DNA from: Ruegeria sp. Alg231-54
Lineage (GTDB): Bacteria; Pseudomonadota; Alphaproteobacteria; Rhodobacterales; Rhodobacteraceae
DNA: 64,000 bases
Assembly: GCF_900143525.1 (NCBI RefSeq)
Contig: NZ_FREZ01000002.1
Location: forward strand, 124,001-188,000
Reading direction: 5' to 3'
The translations under genes were made by a program, and so were the position numbers. The notes beneath the pieces were generated by a model. The model was not told where the DNA came from and ran no database searches. It saw nothing but the letters and a program-made list of their open reading frames with translations. Positions 1-9,224 of this stretch are shown piece by piece. Each line of letters begins with the position of its first letter. Position 1 is the first letter of the stretch.

Positions 1-701
1 CGTCTGTGGATGCGGCCTGTCAGGCTGTCATGATGACGATCCAATATGGTGTTCCGGTGGCGCGGATTGAGCTGCTGGATGAAATGTCGGTCCAGGCCGC
101 TAATGCCTATTCCGGGCTGAGCCTGCCGGAAACGCCATTGCTCTTGCTCGAGTTCCACGGATCGGAAAACGGTGCGGTCGAACAGTCCGAAACCTTCAAC
201 CAGATCGCGGAAGAGTTCGGTGGCACCGATTTTGCGGCGACCTCAACGACTGAAGAACGCAATAAACTCTGGCAAGCCCGGCATGATATGTACTGGGCTT
301 CCTTGCAACTGCGTCCGGGCGCGCGGGGAATTTCCACGGATGTCTGCGTCCCGATCTCGCGTTTGGCAGAGTGCGTCACAGCGACTCAGGACAAAGCGCG
401 TGAGCTAGGACTTATGGCCCCCGTGGTTGGGCATGTCGGGGATGGCAACTTTCATTCCTTGCTGCTGATCGACATGGAAAACGCGGACGAAGTCAGCAAA
501 GCTGACCAATTCGTCGGTTGGCTGAATGATCTGGCTATTTCGATGGAAGGCACGTGCACGGGCGAACATGGGATCGGACAGGGCAAACAGCCCTACCTGG
601 TCAAAGAGCTTGGACCAGCGGTCACGTATATGACTGCCATCAAGAAGGCACTGGACCCCGATAACATCATGAACCCCGGAAAGATCCTGTCGAACACGTA
701 G
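1..701 (+). CDS. FAD-binding oxidase, C-terminal part (glycolate/D-lactate oxidase type)
   Basis: The gene is open at the left edge of the window; only the last 232 or so residues are present, so no start can be given. What is seen is the FAD-oxidase C-terminal domain of the GlcD/D-lactate dehydrogenase family, with the GHVGDGNFH segment (about visible residues 142-150) and GEHGIG near residue 186, which in this family lie by the flavin and the 2-hydroxy-acid substrate. It probably oxidises a 2-hydroxy acid such as lactate or glycolate and passes electrons to a cytochrome or flavoprotein. The exact substrate cannot be read from this fragment. The FAD-binding N-terminal half lies outside the window. 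Confidence 0.85.
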   Translation, partial: SVDAACQAVMMTIQYGVPVARIELLDEMSVQAANAYSGLSLPETPLLLLEFHGSENGAVEQSETFNQIAEEFGGTDFAATSTTEERNKLWQARHDMYWASLQLRPGARGISTDVCVPISRLAECVTATQDKARELGLMAPVVGHVGDGNFHSLLLIDMENADEVSKADQFVGWLNDLAISMEGTCTGEHGIGQGKQPYLVKELGPAVTYMTAIKKALDPDNIMNPGKILSNT

Positions 702-801
702 AAACGGCGCATCCTTGGGAATTCCGCCTCAAAGCCACAAGGGTGCCCAATTCTGCGGCTATCAATTGCGAAAACAAGCAGTAATTGAATTTGAGGTCAT
801 A

Positions 802-2124
802 ATGGGAGCATTGAGGTTTCTTGGCTTTGCACTGATCGTTGCAATCGTCATGGCCGGTCTTGATTATTATCAGCAAGATAAGAAGACCGAAGACAAATTG
901 ACGGCCAGTGGATACGTAGAAGTGTTTAAACAGCGGTTCGCCAGATTTAGCGAACAAAAGAACGCACAAGAGTTAGAGCGCGAGCGACAGAAGCGTTGGC
1001 GCGCCGGCGGCAAATCTTATCTGCCTGAAACAAACAAAGAATGGGTGCGTCGGGCTATTGTCGATCGTGATTTCACACTAGATGCACGTGAAGGCGTGTT
1101 GCAGGACAATATCAGAGAAGCAGCTCGACCGTTGGCGAAAAAAGTGGCCGTACAAAAAACCGAGCAACTGGCATCCAAGATGGACCGCAGCAGTTGGGTC
1201 TATGAAAACGGTGAACATACGATCTGGGTGCAGATGCTGCTCAAGAAAGACGCCAAGTCCAACACGCTAGCAGGCAACATCGCCCAGTCCATTGACGCTA
1301 TAGACTTCGGCAGAAGCGACTATGTGCCGTTCGGAGTCATAGGGGGCGTCGCATACTTCCAGTTCGTGCAGAACGATTACAATGTCCCGACAGTAAGCGA
1401 TCGGGCGTTCTGGTCGATTATAACGGCCAGCAAAACAGATCTGAGAACACCGGCTAACTTTGAGATTTACAAGGCGACACTTGGTTTAGGTCAGGAAATT
1501 CAGCTGAAAGCTTATTCCGATGCACCACCTGAGAAAATCCATTCGTTCTTTAGCGATCTGGACTATGATCGCTTCAACGCTTTGCTGAGCAAGCCTGTGC
1601 CGGGGATTGGCAATGCCTCAAAAGTAAACCCCGAGACCGAAGTTGAGTTGGCTGTGAAAATGGCAGAGGTTCGGTCGGAATTCATGAAGCTTCGGGGCGA
1701 ATTGGCGCAACTGAGGCTCGAAAATGTCGACGGGATGGCTCTGATCGCAAACACCATGGCGGCACAGTATGGGCTGGCGGGGGACACGTTCGACCTGACA
1801 GCAAATAAGATCGAATCTGCGGATGATTTGGTTCAGGTCGCATATCGCAAGGGGCTTAGCGATCTGCTGGAGGGGCAAATTGAAGAAGCCAATCCGGGTG
1901 GCAACGTTTTCGGTCGGCTATTTGCGAATTTTCAAGGCGGCGAAGAAACTCCCAAATCAGAAGCCGCCAGCCCTGCTGGTTTTTGGGCGGGCCTGAGATC
2001 GTATTTCCAAAGTACAGGCTCCGCAGAGGCATCTGATGTTCGTATCAACAAAGGGTCCGCTGGAGTGGTCAGTAAATGCGCCACAAAAGACGCCTTCAAA
2101 AAATGTTCGTTGACAGGCGGCTAA
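802..2124 (+). CDS. Hypothetical membrane-anchored protein
   Basis: A 440-residue protein I do not recognise. A hydrophobic stretch at about residues 5-22 looks like an N-terminal anchor or uncleaved signal, followed by a highly charged Lys/Glu-rich segment and a long soluble, probably periplasmic part. Residues around 295-330 are rich in Glu/Lys/Leu and may form a coiled coil. I chose the ATG at 802 because GAGG lies five bases upstream; the frame is open back to a TTG at 715, which has no such site. It stands alone between the FAD oxidase and a strong terminator, so it is probably a single-gene unit. Function unknown. Confidence 0.6.
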   Translation: MGALRFLGFALIVAIVMAGLDYYQQDKKTEDKLTASGYVEVFKQRFARFSEQKNAQELERERQKRWRAGGKSYLPETNKEWVRRAIVDRDFTLDAREGVLQDNIREAARPLAKKVAVQKTEQLASKMDRSSWVYENGEHTIWVQMLLKKDAKSNTLAGNIAQSIDAIDFGRSDYVPFGVIGGVAYFQFVQNDYNVPTVSDRAFWSIITASKTDLRTPANFEIYKATLGLGQEIQLKAYSDAPPEKIHSFFSDLDYDRFNALLSKPVPGIGNASKVNPETEVELAVKMAEVRSEFMKLRGELAQLRLENVDGMALIANTMAAQYGLAGDTFDLTANKIESADDLVQVAYRKGLSDLLEGQIEEANPGGNVFGRLFANFQGGEETPKSEAASPAGFWAGLRSYFQSTGSAEASDVRINKGSAGVVSKCATKDAFKKCSLTGG

Positions 2125-2146
2125 CGCATACCGGTCAGATGTGAAA

Positions 2147-2180
2147 AACGACCTCCAATAGATTGGGGGTCGTTTTTTTT
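2147..2180 (+). terminator. Rho-independent terminator
   Basis: A 13-bp stem (2147-2159 with 2162-2174, one G-U pair) has a two-base loop as drawn, opening to four or more in practice, and runs into eight T. It lies 22 bases after the stop of the preceding hypothetical gene and ends its transcript. Confidence 0.9.
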
Positions 2181-2264
2181 ATATCACTGGTCGGATGAAT
2201 GTCGCGCCGGGGCATTCAAATGCGCCATATGGTGTCAACTGAATTCAAGGGGAGACGCCCGGTA

Positions 2265-4772
2265 ATGAAAACCCAAGTCAAAGCACTGGTTGTTGGCGGC
2301 GGTGCCGTCGGCACTTCGATTGCATATCACCTGGCCAAGGCAGGCTGGGACGATGTGATGCTAGTCGAACGGGATGAGCTGACCTCAGGGTCCACATGGC
2401 ACGCAGCGGGGCTGTTGCCGCTGTTCAACATGTCCTATGCGACGACACACATCCACAAGTACTCGGTCGACTTCTACAAGCAGCTTGAGGAAGAAACTGG
2501 TTTGAACGCAGGCTTTGCCGTTGTTGGCAATCTGCGCATGGCACAGACACAAGAGCGCATGGATGAATACATGCTCTATGCGTCCACGGCCGAAACCTGT
2601 GATGTCGCATATGAATGGCTGACCCCGGACCAGATCAAGGAACGCTGGCCGCTGATCGAAACTTCGGACCTGAAGGGTGCGATCTATCACACCGAAGACG
2701 GCTACATTAACCCCGCCGATGTAACGCAGGCGATGGCCAAGGGCGCCCGTCAGCGCGGTGTCGACATCGTGCGCAAAATGCAGGCCGATGCCTTCCATTG
2801 GAACGGCACTCACTGGGAAGTCACCTGCACCAAAATGGTCGAGAAGGGCGGTAACCTCATCCCGTCGGATGAGCAGGTGGTTATCACCGCCGAGCATGTC
2901 GTGACCGCATCGGGCAACCACGCGCAGCGCACGGCCAAGATGCTGGGCATCAAGATGCCCGCGATCCCGGTCGAGCATACCTTTATCGTCATGGACAAAG
3001 ACCCTGAGCTGGTCAAATGGCGTGAAGCGGGCAACCCCGAACACCCAGTTGTCCGTGATGCCGACAACGAATCTTATGCACGCGAGGAACGCGGCGGATG
3101 GATTCTTGGCATCTATGAACATGGCGCGCCGGCGCAGTTCGAACATGGTGTACCGGACAGCTTCCGTGCTGATCTGTTCCCGCTCGATCTCGACCGGATT
3201 GCAGACCAGTATATGGCAATGGCCGAGCGCGTGCCGTCCTGTGCCGAATCCGGCTTGAAAGACGATTTCAACGGCCCGATCTGCTACACGCCCGACGGCA
3301 ACCCGCTGGTTGGTCCGGCTCCGGGTCTGCGCAACATGTGGCTGGCCGAGGGGTTCTCGTTCGGTATCACCGCCGCAGGCGGCACCGGCTATTATCTGGC
3401 GCAGATGATGGTCGACGGCGAAGCCGAGATCGACATGGCTTCGCTGGACCCCAAACGTTACTCGTCGAACTGGATGACCACCGAGTTTGCGGCACGCAAG
3501 AATGAAGAGTGCTATGAGCACGTCTATATCCTGCACCACCCCGATGAAGAACGTGCTGCCTGCCGCCCGCTGCGGACTGTTCCGGCCTATGACCGTCAGA
3601 AAGCGCGTGGCGCACAGTTTGGCTGGGTTAACGGCTGGGAGCGCCCGAACTACTTTGGTCCGCTGGATGCACCCGAAAACTTCGACCATGATGCCCGCTC
3701 GTTCCGCCGCGGTGGCTGGTGGCAGCATGCCGTTGACGAAGCAAAGGCGATCCGCGAAGGCGTTGGCCTGATCGACGCATCGGCCTTCACAAAGCATGTC
3801 GTCAAAGGCCCCGGTGCGACCCAGTTCCTGGATTGGTTCACCTGCAACAAGCTGCCCAAGGTCGGTCGTATCAACCTGACCTACGCGCTGACCTCGCACG
3901 GTACCACCCGCACCGAATACACCATCGTCCGTAACGGCGAGAACAACTACTACATCGTCTCTGCCGGTGCCTGGACCGAGTACGACGCCGATTACCTGCG
4001 CAAGGCGGCCGAGGACAAGATGGAGGAGTTCGGTTACATCGAGATCCAGGACGTGACCACTCAGTGGGGCGTTTTTGCCATCGCCGGACCCAAATCGCGG
4101 GACGTTCTGAAAGAGGTCATCAAAGACGCCGATCCGGAAACCGCACTGTCCAACAAGCGCTTCCCATGGCTGTCGGCCCGTCAGATCGAACTGGGTATGT
4201 GCCCGGTCAACGCGATCCGCGTGGCCTATACCGGTGAGCTAGGTTGGGAACTTCACCACCCGATTGAGATGCAGAACTACCTGTTCGACCTGCTGGAAAA
4301 AGCTGGTGAGAAACACGGTATGAAGCTGGTCGGTGCCCGCGCCCAGAATTGGCTGCGTCAGGAGAAATCCTATCGCGCCTTCGGCACCGAGCTGGGCCGC
4401 GACGCGACCCCGCTGGAAGCCGACCTGCCGCGCTTTGTCGACCTGTCCAAAGACTTCTATGGCAAGGCCAAGCTGGAAGAGACTGGCGTGCGCGTGAAAT
4501 GCTGCACCCTGCTGATCGACGGACCGGAGGATGCCGATCCTTGGGGCCGTGAAGTGCTGTATACGCCGGAAGGTGAACGCGTCGGTCGTCTGACCTCGGG
4601 CGGTTATTCGGTCGCCTTCGAGAAATCCATCGGCATGGGCTATGTGAAACCCGATCTGGCGGTCGAAGGCACCAAGCTGAAGGTCAAGCTTCAGGACAAA
4701 TTGTGGGATGCGGTCGTCACCTGCGACAGCCCCTACGATCCGAAAAACGAAACCATCCGCAAGGACGGCTGA
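2265..4772 (+). CDS. GcvT-fused FAD-dependent dehydrogenase (dimethylglycine/sarcosine dehydrogenase family)
   Basis: An 835-residue two-part enzyme. The N-terminal half (about 1-400) is a DAO-type FAD oxidoreductase with GGGAVG at residues 11-16. Its GSTWHAAGL block has a His at residue 46, equivalent to the His that carries covalent FAD in dimethylglycine and sarcosine dehydrogenases. An FAO_M linker follows, and the C-terminal half is a GcvT/aminomethyltransferase fold that in this family passes the released one-carbon unit to tetrahydrofolate. It probably demethylates an N-methylated amine such as dimethylglycine or sarcosine. Roseobacters carry many paralogues, so the substrate is open. 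The ATG at 2265 follows AAGGGGAGA; an upstream in-frame ATG at 2199 lacks such a site. It is too long to be the 370-residue DMSP demethylase DmdA. Confidence 0.88.
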   Translation: MKTQVKALVVGGGAVGTSIAYHLAKAGWDDVMLVERDELTSGSTWHAAGLLPLFNMSYATTHIHKYSVDFYKQLEEETGLNAGFAVVGNLRMAQTQERMDEYMLYASTAETCDVAYEWLTPDQIKERWPLIETSDLKGAIYHTEDGYINPADVTQAMAKGARQRGVDIVRKMQADAFHWNGTHWEVTCTKMVEKGGNLIPSDEQVVITAEHVVTASGNHAQRTAKMLGIKMPAIPVEHTFIVMDKDPELVKWREAGNPEHPVVRDADNESYAREERGGWILGIYEHGAPAQFEHGVPDSFRADLFPLDLDRIADQYMAMAERVPSCAESGLKDDFNGPICYTPDGNPLVGPAPGLRNMWLAEGFSFGITAAGGTGYYLAQMMVDGEAEIDMASLDPKRYSSNWMTTEFAARKNEECYEHVYILHHPDEERAACRPLRTVPAYDRQKARGAQFGWVNGWERPNYFGPLDAPENFDHDARSFRRGGWWQHAVDEAKAIREGVGLIDASAFTKHVVKGPGATQFLDWFTCNKLPKVGRINLTYALTSHGTTRTEYTIVRNGENNYYIVSAGAWTEYDADYLRKAAEDKMEEFGYIEIQDVTTQWGVFAIAGPKSRDVLKEVIKDADPETALSNKRFPWLSARQIELGMCPVNAIRVAYTGELGWELHHPIEMQNYLFDLLEKAGEKHGMKLVGARAQNWLRQEKSYRAFGTELGRDATPLEADLPRFVDLSKDFYGKAKLEETGVRVKCCTLLIDGPEDADPWGREVLYTPEGERVGRLTSGGYSVAFEKSIGMGYVKPDLAVEGTKLKVKLQDKLWDAVVTCDSPYDPKNETIRKDG

Positions 4773-4778
4773 TCAAGC

Positions 4779-4811
4779 AAAGGCCCCGGAGATTTCCGGG
4801 GCCTTTTTTTT
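4779..4811 (+). terminator. Rho-independent terminator
   Basis: A perfect 12-bp GC-rich stem (4779-4790 with 4795-4806), GATT loop and a T-run lie just after the dehydrogenase stop. The opposite strand also reads stem then TTT, so it may serve the convergent AhpD-like gene whose stop lies at its edge. Confidence 0.92.
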
Positions 4812-5145
4812 AAGCAGATAGCTCGTCAAAGCATTCCAACGCCTTAGCGGCATACATCATCGATGGTCCTCCGCCCATTTGAATGGCCATGGCCAGAACG
4901 TCTGACACTTCTTGGCGGCTTGCTCCGGCTTTGATCAGAGCTTCGGTGTGAAGCGTTATGCAAGGCTCGCATCGGGCCGCGATGGACATCCCCAACGCGA
5001 CCAGCTCTTTGGTTTTGTAATCCAGCGAACCGCCTTCTTTGACGGTTTTTCCCAGCGCACCGAAGGCACGGGCGGTATCAGGGATTGCAGCGTTGAGGTT
5101 GCGCAGATTGTTGCGCGTATCCGACAGCTTGTCTTGCCAGTTCAT
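4810..5145 (-). CDS. Carboxymuconolactone decarboxylase / AhpD-like protein
   Basis: A 111-residue protein of the carboxymuconolactone decarboxylase superfamily. It has the AhpD-type centre: Glu47, Cys59-x-x-Cys62 and His66, which in AhpD-like members is a redox-active thiol pair used in peroxide or alkyl hydroperoxide defence. True decarboxylases of the family lack the CxxC, so a thiol-disulfide role is more likely. The start at 5145 is favoured because AGGAAG lies seven bases upstream; the frame extends to an ATG at 5166 with a badly spaced site. It is a single gene, convergent with the GcvT-fused dehydrogenase. Confidence 0.85.
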   Translation of the reverse strand: MNWQDKLSDTRNNLRNLNAAIPDTARAFGALGKTVKEGGSLDYKTKELVALGMSIAARCEPCITLHTEALIKAGASRQEVSDVLAMAIQMGGGPSMMYAAKALECFDELSA

Positions 5146-5213
5146 TTGTGGGCTTCCTATAAACATATCACCTTGTGAATATGTTTATTGAAGCTGCCTG
5201 ACTTTGATCTTGA

Positions 5214-5867
5214 TCAGACTGCAGGTCTTTCAGCGACAAATGCCAGGTTGTTTGCCGGCATTTCAACAGCACCGATTAAACTCAGTTGAACTCGACGCAG
5301 CAGGCCCAGAATGTCGGCGTCATCCTTGTATCCGATGTCCGGGTCTTGTTGGCTCAACGCAGCATGAAAGTTCTGGTCTCCGGCACTGGTCAACTGGCCG
5401 GAGCGCATGAATGGCCCGTAGAGGATTAGCCGACCGCCCGGGTTCAGAGCCAGCGCGGCCTCGGTCACCAAGGCTTCCACCTCCGACCAACTGATCAGAT
5501 GCAGCAAGTTGATCAAGAGGATCAGGTCATTTGCCCCGTGAACGGTATGCCAACCGGGTTGGACCGCATCGAGTTCTATCGCAGGGGCTATGTTTTCTAA
5601 GCCTTCGGCATATGCGTCGATTGAAGCGCGTCGTTCAGGTTCAACCTCACTGGGTTGCCAATCCAGACCGGGCAGTCGATTTGCAAAAGCCACGACGTGC
5701 TGCCCTGTACCACTGGCCAGTTCCAGCGCGCGACCAGACACAGGGGCGAACTGAGCCAGCAAATCACACAGCGCGTCGGCATTCCTGCTGGCCGCTGGAG
5801 CGACCAATTTTTGCCCATCGGATACCGTCGCCACGCTGGCATTTGCGGGAAGTTTGCGTTTCGTCAT
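5214..5867 (-). CDS. DUF938 family SAM-dependent methyltransferase-like protein
   Basis: A 217-residue protein of the DUF938 family, with a Rossmann-type SAM-binding motif ELASGTGQH near residues 49-57 and the family segment around LDWQPSE. Members are predicted small-molecule methyltransferases; I know of no proven substrate. Its start codon overlaps the stop of the upstream amino acid dehydrogenase by four bases (ATGA), so the two are translationally coupled and likely act in one process. Confidence 0.82.
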   Translation of the reverse strand: MTKRKLPANASVATVSDGQKLVAPAASRNADALCDLLAQFAPVSGRALELASGTGQHVVAFANRLPGLDWQPSEVEPERRASIDAYAEGLENIAPAIELDAVQPGWHTVHGANDLILLINLLHLISWSEVEALVTEAALALNPGGRLILYGPFMRSGQLTSAGDQNFHAALSQQDPDIGYKDDADILGLLRRVQLSLIGAVEMPANNLAFVAERPAV

Positions 5868-6931
5868 CCACGTAACCTTTCTGGCCTCAGGGCGGAAACG
5901 CTCGCCGCCTCCAAATCTGAACGAGCACCAGTCGTCAAATCTGCCACCAGCTGTGAGGCCGCCGGTGCCGTTTGAAAGCCATAACCGCCTTGCGCTGCCG
6001 ACCAGATAAACGTGGGTTCGGCAGGGTCGGGGCCTAAGACCAGCGCACCATCCGGCGCAAAGCTGCGAAGCCCAGCCCAGTTCGCCTCGACCCTTGTGAC
6101 CGGCTCGGTCACCATTGCTTCGTACCGCGCCAGACCCTCGGCCAACACCATGTCGTCCGCATAGGCATCATGGGGAAAGGTCGGATCAGCCTCGCAAGGG
6201 GAAACGATCAGCTTTCCGGCATCCGGTTTCGCATACCAGCCTTCGCCAGCGCCCAACATCAAAGGCCAACCGGTCACGTCATGACCGGCAGGGGCGGGAA
6301 TACGGGCCACTGATCGTCGGCGCGGTTCTATGCCGATCGGTGTAACGCCGGCCATCATGGCGATCTCATCCACCCACGCGCCTGCGGCATTCACAAGGGC
6401 TCGGGCCTCGAAACTTTCTGCCGCTTCGACAAACCAGTGCCCAGCTTTGGTGATGCTTTTGACCTTTTGGCGGGTCAGAATCAAGCCACCGTTGGCCCGG
6501 ATTACACGTGCGAAATCTTGCATCATCCGGTCGGTATCAATGTCAAAAGCAACGCTGCTGGCGGCGGCAAATCCAACGGTCTGAGGGTTCAGTATCGGAA
6601 CCCGCGAAATGGCCTTCTCAACCGAGATTTCTGACAGGTGAAGGTCAGCCTGATCCTGAAAAAACTCATCTCGTTGATCATGCCCGGCGATCAGCATCAA
6701 CCCGCGTGGCGACAGATAGCCGTTCGATCTCAGATAAGCTTCGCTCGCTGCATTCAGGGTCTTCACGGAAGGCGGTCCATAGCCCTTTTCAAACAACGCC
6801 GCGGACCGGCCAGAGGTGTGATATCCCAGCGCGTCTTCGCCTTCGAGCACGACGACATGTCCATGTTCAGACAGGCGTGCGCCCGCGCTTAATCCGGCGA
6901 TGCCGCCACCGATGACCAGGAAATCGATCAT
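5864..6931 (-). CDS. DAO-family FAD oxidoreductase, D-arginine dehydrogenase (DauA)-like
   Basis: A 355-residue flavoprotein with GGGIAG at residues 8-13. The segment around GYHTSGRSAALF is close to the one in D-arginine dehydrogenase DauA and its relatives. Members oxidatively deaminate amino acids to 2-oxo acids plus ammonia without using oxygen directly. The start at 6931 gives the normal N-terminus directly before the dinucleotide-binding motif. It forms a two-gene unit with the downstream DUF938 methyltransferase. Substrate is inferred only from family resemblance; glycine oxidase-like activity is the main alternative. Confidence 0.8.
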   Translation of the reverse strand: MIDFLVIGGGIAGLSAGARLSEHGHVVVLEGEDALGYHTSGRSAALFEKGYGPPSVKTLNAASEAYLRSNGYLSPRGLMLIAGHDQRDEFFQDQADLHLSEISVEKAISRVPILNPQTVGFAAASSVAFDIDTDRMMQDFARVIRANGGLILTRQKVKSITKAGHWFVEAAESFEARALVNAAGAWVDEIAMMAGVTPIGIEPRRRSVARIPAPAGHDVTGWPLMLGAGEGWYAKPDAGKLIVSPCEADPTFPHDAYADDMVLAEGLARYEAMVTEPVTRVEANWAGLRSFAPDGALVLGPDPAEPTFIWSAAQGGYGFQTAPAASQLVADLTTGARSDLEAASVSALRPERLRG

Positions 6932-7111
6932 GTCAGAAACTCTGCCCGGGGATCACGCCAAAACGGGTGAATTTGAGATCTACTTTTATTCATGCGCAGA
7001 GCTTCGCACGCGTAACACTATTGGAAAAGAGGCGTAATTTCCGCAATGTAAACTTGAACCAAAGAAGGTGTCCTGTTTTTAGTGCAGCCATCATCGGAAT
7101 CGGAGAGAAAC

Positions 7112-7516
7112 GTGACATCGGCAGAATTACATCCAATGGCCACGGGGCATATCCCCTCATACGTCACGCAGGCAGATGGCAGTGACTTTTTGCTGACCTT
7201 CATGTTTGTTTTTACCGTTTTGGTGATCGTCCTGATCGGGGTTGGCTATTTCACACTGCACTCCATCCCGGAAAAAATCGCGCATGAATCTAACCACCCC
7301 CAGTTTCAGCTTGTGGGGATATTGGCGCTGTTGGCTCTGTTTACCCACAATGGTCTGTTCTGGGTGGCGGCCATTCTGGTAGCGGGGTTCCAGTTCCCGG
7401 ATGTCGCCGCCCCCTTGCGCGCCATTGCCGACGCGATCCGATCCTTGGGCAATCAAGACAACGATGTTCCTGCCCCCGCGGCCCCATCGCAACCTACCGA
7501 GCAGCAGGAGCAGTAA
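7112..7516 (+). CDS. Small inner-membrane protein paired with an HlyD-type adaptor
   Basis: About 134 residues with two hydrophobic helices (roughly residues 25-50 and 65-90) and an Ala/Pro/Gln-rich C-terminal tail, so an integral membrane protein. I chose the GTG at 7112 because GGAGAG lies five bases upstream; an earlier GTG at 7082 and a later ATG at 7136 are possible. It ends three bases before the HlyD-family gene. Such small two-helix proteins are often encoded beside HlyD-like adaptors and may form part of the same export assembly. That role is inference from position. Confidence 0.65.
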   Translation: MTSAELHPMATGHIPSYVTQADGSDFLLTFMFVFTVLVIVLIGVGYFTLHSIPEKIAHESNHPQFQLVGILALLALFTHNGLFWVAAILVAGFQFPDVAAPLRAIADAIRSLGNQDNDVPAPAAPSQPTEQQEQ

Positions 7517-7519
7517 GAG

Positions 7520-8752
7520 ATGCTTGAGACACTGATGTGCGCGCTGGTCACCGTGTTGCCGGATTACCTGTTCCGTCGTTACGTACAGTGCAAACGCATA
7601 GGCCATGAAATCACACTGTTCACCATGTGGTATGAACTGCGCTGGGGCCTGACCACCTGTGCCATTCTTGCGCTGACGGTGATCACCACGCTGTTCTATT
7701 TCCACCCTGCCAGTAAAACGGCGGCGTCCTATTTCCGAACGGTGACAATTCTGCCTCAACTCGGCGGTCGCGTGTCCGAAATTTACGTCACCAACAATCA
7801 GCAGGTCACTGCCGGCCAGCCGATTTTCCGGATCGAGGATTTCACCCAAACCGCACAGGTTGAGGCCGCGCATGCGCAGATCGCGCAGGTTCAGGCATCG
7901 CTGAAAGTGGCGGAAACCGATCTGGCCGAGGCCGACGCAGGCATCGCAGGCGCGCGCGCTGCATTGGATCAATCGCTTGAGGATTTGGAGCGTAACACCA
8001 CCCTGCGGGACGAAGGCTCCAGCGCCGTGCGATTGGCCGAAATCGACCGGTTGGAAAACCTTGTTGCCGAGCGTGAGGCGCAGCTGACCGCGTCCCAATC
8101 CCGCCGGGCCGCAGTTGTGCAACAGATCGAGGAACTGATCCCCGCCCAACTGGCTAGCGCCAACGCCCAGTTGGACGCCGCGCTGACCGAGCTGGACAAA
8201 ACAGTTGTAAGCGCAGGTGTGACCGGTCGGGTTGAACAATTTGGTCTTCAGGTGGGCGACTATGTCGGCCCCTTGCTGCGGCCTGCGGGCATTCTGGTTC
8301 CGTCAAGTTCAGGCCATAACCGGTTCCAGGCCGCCTTCAACCAGATGGCCGCTCAGGTCATCAAGCCGGGCATGATCGGAGAGCTGGGCTGCATGACCAA
8401 ACCCTTCACCGTCATCCCGATGGTTGTGGTTGAGGTGCAGGATGTTATCCCGTCAGGTCAGATACGCCCTTCGGATGAGCTGCGCGATGTTCAGGCCAAC
8501 AAGGTGCCCGGCTCGATTCTGGTCTATTTGGAGCCTTTGTACCATGGTATGGCGGACGACATCCCTCCAGGCAGCAATTGCCTGGCGAATGTCTACACCG
8601 ACAACCACGAACGGCTGGAACATGAAGACCTGGGTTTCTGGCACGCCGCCGCCTTGCATGTGATTGACACCATCGGTGTTGTCCACGCGGCGGGCTTGCG
8701 CCTGCGTCTGATCCTGATGCCGGTAAATACGCTGGTGCTGACGGGGCATTGA
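7520..8752 (+). CDS. HlyD/EmrA-family membrane fusion protein
   Basis: A 410-residue periplasmic adaptor. It has an N-terminal membrane helix at about residues 48-68, a first lipoyl half near ILPQLGGRVSEIYV (about 75-90), and a long Ala/Gln/Glu-rich coiled-coil hairpin (about 110-225). The second lipoyl half near TVVSAGVTGRVEQFGL and a beta-barrel domain follow. Unusually there is a further hydrophobic stretch at the C-terminus (about 370-405). These proteins bridge inner-membrane transporters to an outer-membrane channel. No transporter or TolC gene is adjacent, so the partner is unknown. It is transcribed with the small membrane protein upstream. Confidence 0.82.
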   Translation: MLETLMCALVTVLPDYLFRRYVQCKRIGHEITLFTMWYELRWGLTTCAILALTVITTLFYFHPASKTAASYFRTVTILPQLGGRVSEIYVTNNQQVTAGQPIFRIEDFTQTAQVEAAHAQIAQVQASLKVAETDLAEADAGIAGARAALDQSLEDLERNTTLRDEGSSAVRLAEIDRLENLVAEREAQLTASQSRRAAVVQQIEELIPAQLASANAQLDAALTELDKTVVSAGVTGRVEQFGLQVGDYVGPLLRPAGILVPSSSGHNRFQAAFNQMAAQVIKPGMIGELGCMTKPFTVIPMVVVEVQDVIPSGQIRPSDELRDVQANKVPGSILVYLEPLYHGMADDIPPGSNCLANVYTDNHERLEHEDLGFWHAAALHVIDTIGVVHAAGLRLRLILMPVNTLVLTGH

Positions 8753-8757
8753 TCTCA

Positions 8758-8795
8758 ACAGGTTCATCTCATCACGTTTGACGAGATGAACCTGT
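8758..8795 (+). terminator. Long perfect hairpin after the HlyD gene, possible terminator
   Basis: A perfect 13-bp inverted repeat (8758-8770 with 8783-8795) lies five bases after the HlyD stop. It has no T-run, so it may be a factor-dependent terminator or a 3'-end stabiliser. Confidence 0.5.
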
Positions 8796-9224
8796 GATCC
8801 AAAGGGCTGGCCTGATCGTGGTAGGCGATAGAAAAGTCGTTGCCTGCCGTTCCTGTCTGACGAGGTACGTGAATGGTATGGTTGTGCAACAAAACCGCCA
8901 TCCGCTCTTGTTCAAAGCGGCGGTGTATAATCTTCTCGCATTGGCATAAGCGTTGTTTTGACAACGCAGCCGATCTCCCCAGACCGGTCGTTTGATCGTG
9001 CCGATCCAAATTGATTTCAAACCGAGGCCTCGCTGCGACAAAGCTCAACAAACGGTACGCGGACAAAACTTCCGCTCCTAGTTTTGAATGCAATGGCCGC
9101 TCACGCAAACCGAAAGCAGAACGTACTTGTTCGCCGATTGAGCGGGATCCAGACATTCGTAGTGCAGACAACACCGGGACGAAAAAATCGCTGATCGCAT
9201 CAGCGCATTCGGTAGTGATTCAGT
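8796..9224. other. No recognisable gene
   Basis: This 430-base stretch has one open frame on the minus strand, but its translation resembles no family I know and has no ribosome binding site at a sensible place. Together with the neighbouring RidA wreck it looks like decayed sequence. Confidence 0.5.

Noticed and set aside
2385..3899. A 504-codon open frame on the minus strand
   Set aside because: It lies wholly antisense to the GcvT-fused dehydrogenase, has no known homology in its translation and reflects the high-GC codon pattern of the real gene.
2265..4772. DMSP demethylase (dmdA)
   Set aside because: DmdA is a lone GcvT-like protein of about 370 residues; this gene has a complete FAD oxidoreductase half with the flavin-linking His.
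7157..8239. A 360-codon open frame on the minus strand
   Set aside because: Antisense to the small membrane protein and the HlyD-family gene; the low-complexity Gln/Arg/His-rich product is typical of a shadow frame.
8764..9174. A 136-codon minus-strand frame in the gap after the HlyD gene
   Set aside because: No family resemblance, no ribosome site and overlap with the 13-bp hairpin; treated as decayed or non-coding sequence.
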